From positions 1 through 17,404 of the forward strand of contig CAZARE010000273.1 of NCBI GenBank assembly GCA_964487455.1: 17,404 bases of DNA, read 5' to 3'. Both the position numbers and the translations under genes were made by a program. Shown piece by piece: positions 13,397-17,404 of the stretch (the first letter of the stretch is position 1; each line of letters starts with the position of its first letter). The notes below the pieces were generated by a model. It did not search any database and was not told where the DNA came from. It saw nothing but the letters and a program-made list of their open reading frames with translations. The stretch comes from DASWJZ01 sp964487455 (GTDB taxonomy: Bacteria > Pseudomonadota > Alphaproteobacteria > Rhizobiales > Afifellaceae).

Positions 13397-14244
13397 GCAG
13401 CGCCGCAAGCATCAAAGAGATGGCCGTGTCCAGCTCGAAGGCCGCCGTAGCGGCGCCGAAATATGCTTCGGATCGTCCTTCCCTTTCGAGCAGTATGCTG
13501 AAGGTTGGCCTCAAGGTCGTACTTCCAGTCGTCTCGATCATCGGCCTGTGGTATTTGGCCATCTACACGTCGGGCATGCCGCGATACGTCATTCCCGAAC
13601 CCACGGCGGTGTTTCAGTCGCTCGTGACCAACCGGGCGCTGTTCTTCGAGCATTTCATCTATACCCTGCAGGTGGCGGTTACAGGGTACCTGCTGGCCAA
13701 TGTCATCGGCGTCGGTCTCGCCATCCTCTTCGTGGCGCTGCCGATCAGCCGTGACGCGGTGATGCCGGCGGCCATCTCGATCCGCAACGTCCCCTATGTC
13801 ATCATGGTCACCGTGCTGGCACTCGCGATGGGCGACGGTTTCTGGACTAAGGTGATCATCGTCACCATGGCCGGCTTCTTCCCCGTCCTCGTCAATACCT
13901 ATCGCGGGCTGAAATCCGTCGACCCGATCATTCTCGACCGCATGCGGATCCTCGACGCGTCGCTTTGGGACGTCTTCGTTCGCGTGCGCATACCCTACTC
14001 GGTGCCCTACATCGTGGCCGCGCAGGAAATCACCGGCAGCTCAAGCATCGTCATTGCGATTTCGGTCGAGTGGATGATTTCGCGCAGTGGGCTCGGCTAC
14101 CTTATCAACCAGTCGATGATGGCCTATGCCGGCGAGCGCGTCTACGCAGTCGCGCTGATTGCCGCCGCCTTCTCGTTCGGCGCCTACTCGCTGATCCATT
14201 ACCTCGGAAGCCGGCTCAACTGGGCCGAGAGAAAGGAACGGTGA
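13393..14244 (+). CDS. ABC transporter permease (TauC/SsuC-type)
   Basis: A 283-aa inner-membrane permease of the binding-protein-dependent transport family. It has a polar N-terminal tail of ~35 residues followed by hydrophobic segments near 36-60, 88-117, 128-146, 152-170, 203-228 and 248-270. The cytoplasmic EAA loop that docks on the ATPase is at about 183-211 (DRMRILDAS followed by IPYSVPYIVAA). The ATG at 13393 overlaps the ATPase stop by 4 nt. One permease gene is present, so it probably acts as a homodimer, as in Tau/Ssu-type importers. It is followed by a 67-bp gap with a hairpin, and then by the binding-protein gene. Role in import of the operon's substrate is inferred from position. 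Confidence 0.92.
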   Translation: MSSAASIKEMAVSSSKAAVAAPKYASDRPSLSSSMLKVGLKVVLPVVSIIGLWYLAIYTSGMPRYVIPEPTAVFQSLVTNRALFFEHFIYTLQVAVTGYLLANVIGVGLAILFVALPISRDAVMPAAISIRNVPYVIMVTVLALAMGDGFWTKVIIVTMAGFFPVLVNTYRGLKSVDPIILDRMRILDASLWDVFVRVRIPYSVPYIVAAQEITGSSSIVIAISVEWMISRSGLGYLINQSMMAYAGERVYAVALIAAAFSFGAYSLIHYLGSRLNWAERKER

Positions 14245-14258
14245 TCGATGGCAGAGCC

Positions 14259-14282
14259 ATGCATGCCCGAAGTTACATGCAT
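14259..14282 (+). repeat. Inverted repeat between permease and binding-protein genes
   Basis: ATGCATG (14259-14265) and CATGCAT (14276-14282) are perfect complements around a 10-nt loop. They lie just upstream of the AGGAGG Shine-Dalgarno (14297-14302) of the binding-protein gene. In the mRNA this could be a processing or stability element that raises expression of the binding protein over the membrane parts. The function is a guess; the repeat is seen directly. Confidence 0.45.
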
Positions 14283-14311
14283 AAACGCATAACAACAGGA
14301 GGAACAAGACC

Positions 14312-15349
14312 ATGAAGTTTGCACAATGGATCGGGGCCGCCGCCCTGGCGGCAGGCTTGGCGCTTCCCGCTACGGCGAAAGCACAAGATCTCACAGAAGT
14401 CAGCATCGCGCTGAACTGGCTGCGCAACGGCCAGTTCGCGCCGCTGATGGCTGCGGATGCGCTCGGCTTTTTCAAGGAGGAGGGTCTGAAGCTCAACCTG
14501 CTCGACGGAGGCCCGGGAAAGAACACCATCTCCTTCGTCGGTGTCGGGCAAGCCGATTTCGGTCTCGACAGCGCCGTCTTCGCATTCCGCTCGCGTCTCG
14601 CCGAGACGCCGGTGGATATCACGGTGGTCGGCTCTGTCTTCCAGCACGGTCCCTATGGGTACATCACGCTCACCGAGCCCGGCGCGCCGGCTCCGACCCC
14701 GCAGGACATGGTCGGCAAAAAGATCGGCATCCAGACCGACGGTGAGGTGTTTCTAAAGGGGCTCGCGAGGCTCAACAACCTCGACTACGACAGCTTCGAC
14801 ATCCAGATCGTGCAGAGCGGAATCGAGCCGCTGATGACCGGCCAGGTCGATTTCTACTCCGGATGGGTGATCAACCAGCCCTACCAGTTCGAGCTTGAAG
14901 CGGCCAAGCCGGACGCACCGGCCAACCTCAAGAACAAAATCTGGCAGGCAATCGTCATGTCGCAGGTGGCCGTCGCCTCCTATGGGGACGTTCTCTTCAC
15001 GCGCACCGAGATGGTCAGGGAAAATCCCCAACTGGTGCGTAAAGTGATGCGCGCTTTGGCGCGCGGCATGGAGGTCACACTGCGCGAACCGGAAAGGGTC
15101 GCGCAGATGGTCACGGAATATCCGGGCCAGTCCGACGACTACAATCGCGTGATGTGGCGCTTGACGAACGGCCAGAACGACCTGATGACCAGCGACGACA
15201 CCCGCGAGCACGGCCTGATGTGGATGGACATGGACCGCTGGGTCAAGCACCAGGAGTTCTATCTCGAGGCCGGCCTTATCCCGCGCGTCGAAGATCCGGC
15301 CGACTTCGTCACCAACGAATTCAACCCGGGCATCAAGTCCCCGAACTGA
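14312..15349 (+). CDS. ABC transporter substrate-binding protein (NMT1/THI5-like)
   Basis: A 345-aa periplasmic binding protein. A Sec signal peptide spans residues 1-24, with an AKA-Q cleavage site. The mature start (VSIALNWLRNGQFAPLMAADALGFFKEEGL) is characteristic of the NMT1/THI5/SsuA-like fold, and VGVGQADFGLDSAV and KIGIQTDGEVFLKGL continue it. Known members bind thiamin pyrimidines, riboflavin, sulfonates or aromatic acids, so ring-containing organic solutes are typical, but the cargo cannot be fixed here. AGGAGG lies 9 nt before the ATG, the strongest ribosome site in the operon. Neighbours suggest import of a modified nucleoside or an aromatic acid. A strong hairpin follows the stop. 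Confidence 0.9.
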   Translation: MKFAQWIGAAALAAGLALPATAKAQDLTEVSIALNWLRNGQFAPLMAADALGFFKEEGLKLNLLDGGPGKNTISFVGVGQADFGLDSAVFAFRSRLAETPVDITVVGSVFQHGPYGYITLTEPGAPAPTPQDMVGKKIGIQTDGEVFLKGLARLNNLDYDSFDIQIVQSGIEPLMTGQVDFYSGWVINQPYQFELEAAKPDAPANLKNKIWQAIVMSQVAVASYGDVLFTRTEMVRENPQLVRKVMRALARGMEVTLREPERVAQMVTEYPGQSDDYNRVMWRLTNGQNDLMTSDDTREHGLMWMDMDRWVKHQEFYLEAGLIPRVEDPADFVTNEFNPGIKSPN

Positions 15350-15357
15350 GTTCGTAT

Positions 15358-15386
15358 TCCGGGGGCGCCAAGGCGACGCCCCCGGA
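15358..15386 (+). terminator. Strong GC hairpin after the binding-protein gene
   Basis: TCCGGGGGCG (15358-15367) pairs perfectly with CGCCCCCGGA (15377-15386) around a 9-nt loop, starting 9 nt after the stop codon. There is no U-run, so it is more likely a partial terminator or a 3'-end-protecting structure than a full intrinsic terminator. The next gene (15428) is on the same strand, so it may lower downstream expression relative to the binding protein. Confidence 0.55.
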
Positions 15387-15427
15387 CTCCCGACAGCAAT
15401 ACGCAGAACAGCCGGACCTCGCAGCGC

Positions 15428-16459
15428 ATGACCAATTCTGCCGCCGATCTGCCCACCCTGATGCGCGAAAGCGTGACGCTGACACCCGTTGGCGTGCGTA
15501 TCCTCGACCGCCGCACCTTTCCGCTCAGCACCGAGTTCGTCGACTGCCGCGACGTGGAAGCTGTCGCCAGGGCGATCGAGGACATGGTCACGCAGAGCGG
15601 CGGGCCCTACCTCGCCGCCAGCGCGGGCCTTGTGCTCGCTGCCCGGGAGGCAGACAGGCTCGCGGGGGCGGCAGCGCGCATGGCGCATCTCGACGCCGCC
15701 GCAAAACGTTTGATCGCGACGCGGCCCACCAACAATCTGATCCGCAACATCGTGACGCGCATGCTCGAGGAAGCGGAAGCAAACGCGTCGATCGACGACT
15801 TCAGCGCCCGCATTGAGGCGCTGATGCGCAAGCTGTGGGACGAGCGCAAGGCCTTCTCCGCGAAGATGGGTCGCAACACCGCCAGCCTGATCGAAGACGG
15901 CGAGACTATCCTCACCCATTGCTGGGGCGAGTCCGGTGTCATTCAGACCCTCGCGCATCTCATGCAGGGCGGCAAGAAGGTCAGCGTGATCTGCACCGAG
16001 ACGCGCCCTTATCTCCAGGGCAGTCGGCTTACTGCCCATAGCGTCGCCGAAATGGGCATTCCGGTCACCGTCATCACCGATAACATGGGCGCCGCCGCCA
16101 TGGCCGCCGGCAAGGTGAGCCGGTTGCTGACGGCCGCCGACCGCATTACGGCGAGCGGGCATGTTGTCAACAAGGTCGGTACGTTGCAGCTCGCGATCGC
16201 GGCAAAGCATTTCGGCCTGCCGTACATAGCCGTGGTGGGCCAGCCGGATTTCACCGCCAGGGGTCCGGATGACGTGGAGATGGAGTTCCGCGATCCGGAC
16301 GAGACGTTGCACTGCCTGGGCCGCCGCACCGCCACCCCGCTTGCCGTCGGCTGGTATCCGGCCTTCGACGTCACTCCTCCGGAGCTCGTGACCAAGATTT
16401 CAACCGCCTATGGCGTATTCGCGCCGAATGCCTTGCGGCCGGAGAACTCGACCGCCTGA
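15428..16459 (+). CDS. eIF2B/MtnA-fold sugar-1-phosphate isomerase, paralog 2
   Basis: A 343-aa paralog of the isomerase at 10783-11853. The two align without gaps in most of the first 240 residues, and both have the catalytic cysteine at C165 (ILTHCWGE) and the aspartate at D238 (AADR). CTETRPYLQGSRLTA is again intact. The NGD motif of standard MtnA again reads SGH (SGHVVNKVGT), so the change is shared and not a random error. It should convert an aldose-1-phosphate to a ketose-1-phosphate and lies directly before the aldolase that would cleave such a product. Start ATG at 15428; the upstream Shine-Dalgarno is weak. The two copies could form a heteromer, as eIF2B-type proteins do, or serve two substrates. 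Fold and catalytic residues are clear; substrate is unknown. Confidence 0.82.
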   Translation: MTNSAADLPTLMRESVTLTPVGVRILDRRTFPLSTEFVDCRDVEAVARAIEDMVTQSGGPYLAASAGLVLAAREADRLAGAAARMAHLDAAAKRLIATRPTNNLIRNIVTRMLEEAEANASIDDFSARIEALMRKLWDERKAFSAKMGRNTASLIEDGETILTHCWGESGVIQTLAHLMQGGKKVSVICTETRPYLQGSRLTAHSVAEMGIPVTVITDNMGAAAMAAGKVSRLLTAADRITASGHVVNKVGTLQLAIAAKHFGLPYIAVVGQPDFTARGPDDVEMEFRDPDETLHCLGRRTATPLAVGWYPAFDVTPPELVTKISTAYGVFAPNALRPENSTA

Positions 16460-16520
16460 GAAGCGACGGGCGGGCCGACGCCGCACCAAATGTGACCGAC
16501 GAAGACAGGATTCGACCAGG

Positions 16521-17195
16521 ATGCAGGATGAACTCGCGCTGCGCATCGAACTGGTCGAGGCTTGTCGCAGCATGAACGGGCTCGGCATCAACAAGGGGAC
16601 CGCAGGCAATATCAGCGTGCGCCACGCCGGCGGGGTCCTCATCTCGCCGACCGGTATTCCCTACGACAGGCTGCGGCCGGAACACGTGGTTTCGATGGCT
16701 TGGGACGGGTCGTTCTCGGGCGAGATCCTACCGTCGAGCGAATGGCCCTTCCACCGTGACATCCTGCAGGCGCGTCCGGACCTCAACGCCGTTGTCCATA
16801 CCCACTCCACGCATGCAACCGCGCTTGCCATTATGGGGTGCGAAATCCCGGCGCTTCACTACGGTATTGCCGGAGCGGGCGGAAGCACGATCCGATGCGC
16901 GCCCTACGAACTCTTCGGCAGCCAGGCGCTCGCCGACCGGGTGGTGGAAGCTATGGAAGGTCGCCGCGCCTGCCTGCTGGCTCATCACGGCATGATCGCC
17001 GCCCATAGTTCCATCACGCGCGCATTGGCATTGGCGGTCACGGTCGAGGAACTTTCGCAGCTCTACCTGCTGTGTCTCCCGCTCGGCGAGCCGCCGATAC
17101 TGTCGGACGCGCAGATCGGCGAGGTGCTGGTCAAATACAAGACGTATGGACAGCAGCGCGGATCGAACGAATGGGCCGGGCGTAGCGTCACGTAG
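16521..17195 (+). CDS. Class II aldolase, fuculose-1-phosphate aldolase type
   Basis: A 224-aa zinc-dependent aldolase close to Escherichia coli FucA. NKGTAGNISVR at 24-34 forms the phosphate/substrate loop, the general acid/base is E74 in SSEW, and zinc ligands are H93 and H95 (HTHS) and H156 (HHG). The end KYKTYG also matches FucA. It should split a ketose-1-phosphate into DHAP and an aldehyde. In the DHAP shunt the same enzyme type (Ald2/DrdA) cleaves 5-methylthio- or 5-deoxyribulose-1-phosphate. Directly downstream of isomerase 2, it is the logical last step of the nucleoside pathway. The frame is open further upstream, but ATG 16521 gives the FucA-like N-terminus; AGGA at 16507-16510 is somewhat far for a Shine-Dalgarno. 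True fuculose use is unlikely, since no fuculokinase is nearby. Confidence 0.87.
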   Translation: MQDELALRIELVEACRSMNGLGINKGTAGNISVRHAGGVLISPTGIPYDRLRPEHVVSMAWDGSFSGEILPSSEWPFHRDILQARPDLNAVVHTHSTHATALAIMGCEIPALHYGIAGAGGSTIRCAPYELFGSQALADRVVEAMEGRRACLLAHHGMIAAHSSITRALALAVTVEELSQLYLLCLPLGEPPILSDAQIGEVLVKYKTYGQQRGSNEWAGRSVT

Positions 17196-17225
17196 CGGAG
17201 CGCCCGTGCGAGAAGACCCTCAGCA

Positions 17226-17252
17226 TGAGAGGTGGGTCCGCTTTTTGAGACA
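17226..17252. repeat. Probable terminal inverted repeat of an IS3-family element
   Basis: The stretch beginning TGAGAGGTGGGTCCGC lies 37 bp outside the transposase stop codon and starts with TG, as IS3-family ends do. It would be the outer end of the element whose transposase enters from the right. The partner repeat is outside the window, so the exact boundary and any target duplication cannot be checked here. Confidence 0.5.
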
Positions 17253-17288
17253 GATTGGCGGCTGGGCTAAGGTGGATTCCGGGTCTGA

Positions 17289-17404
17289 TTACGCCGCCAA
17301 TTTCTGCTGCTCGCTGTCGATAGCATAGACCTCGTCGGGCGTCCTGCCGCCGAACGAAGAGTGCGGGCGCGATGCGTTGTAGTAGCCGATCCAGCGACCG
17401 ATCC
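17289..17404 (-). mobile_element. IS3-family transposase OrfB, C-terminal end (partial at window edge)
   Basis: Reading the minus strand from the window edge gives 37 codons and a TAA stop. The peptide contains WIGYYNASRPHSSFGGRTPDEVY, the conserved end of the DDE integrase domain of IS3-family OrfB transposases, here with Phe-Gly-Gly where Leu-Gly-Tyr is common. The 5' part of the gene is outside the window, so completeness is unknown. The element ends about 30 bp after the aldolase stop codon, so it directly borders the catabolic operon and may have cut off further genes. Confidence 0.85.

Noticed and set aside
14753..16312. Long minus-strand open frame (519 codons) across the binding protein and isomerase 2
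   Set aside because: It spans two well-supported plus-strand genes and the hairpin between them, with no domain or Shine-Dalgarno. High-GC shadow.
16521..17195. True L-fuculose-1-phosphate aldolase in fucose catabolism
   Set aside because: No fucose isomerase, fuculokinase or fucose transporter is nearby, whereas a phosphorylase and two isomerases that make ketose-1-phosphates are.
1..17404. CRISPR array, tRNA or rRNA genes
   Set aside because: No regularly spaced repeats, tRNA cloverleaf or rRNA-like sequence was seen on either strand while reading through the window.

Overview
The window is GC-rich (roughly 60-65% by eye). Its compact operons with 1-8 nt overlaps and its protein families suit a proteobacterium, probably an alphaproteobacterium of the Rhizobiales type; that placement is inference. 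It looks like a catabolic accessory island. A truncated serine recombinase lies at the left edge, and the terminal part of an IS3-family insertion sequence lies at the right edge. Catabolic genes run almost up to both pieces of mobile debris.

Module 1 (238-5502). A minus-strand operon, hcmB - hcl - meaH - hcmA, has 4, 4 and 8 nt overlaps. It encodes an AdoCbl-dependent 2-hydroxyisobutyryl-CoA mutase (small and large subunits), its acyl-CoA ligase and its MeaB-type G-protein chaperone. The large subunit carries the Ile and Asp that mark HcmA among the B12 acyl-CoA mutases. A divergent GntR/FCD regulator follows, and a perfect 14-bp palindrome in the shared intergenic region is its likely operator. 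The expected role is activation of 2-hydroxyisobutyrate and rearrangement to 3-hydroxybutyryl-CoA.

Spacer (5503-5964). About 460 bp with no convincing gene and several inverted repeats.

Module 2 (5965-17195). Two divergent arms share a 230-bp control region with a perfect TACTTA-CTA-TAAGTA inverted repeat next to a MarR gene. The minus arm is marR plus a Baeyer-Villiger monooxygenase of the 4-hydroxyacetophenone monooxygenase type. The plus arm encodes a MobA-like 3-hydroxybenzoate 4-monooxygenase, an eIF2B/MtnA-fold sugar-phosphate isomerase, a methylthioinosine/methylthioadenosine phosphorylase-like enzyme, a three-gene NMT1/THI5-type ABC importer, a second isomerase paralog, and a fuculose-phosphate-type class II aldolase.

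Phosphorylase + isomerase + aldolase is the core of a DHAP-shunt-like pathway for 5'-modified nucleosides. Adding an aryl-ketone monooxygenase and a 3-hydroxybenzoate hydroxylase is unusual. It fits one hypothesis well: import and catabolism of futalosine or a similar nucleoside. Futalosine is an inosine derivative carrying a 3-carboxyphenyl ketone. The predicted products would be hypoxanthine, protocatechuate, DHAP and succinate semialdehyde. This is inference from enzyme families and chemistry; simple 5'-deoxyadenosine/MTA salvage beside a separate aromatic pathway is the main alternative.
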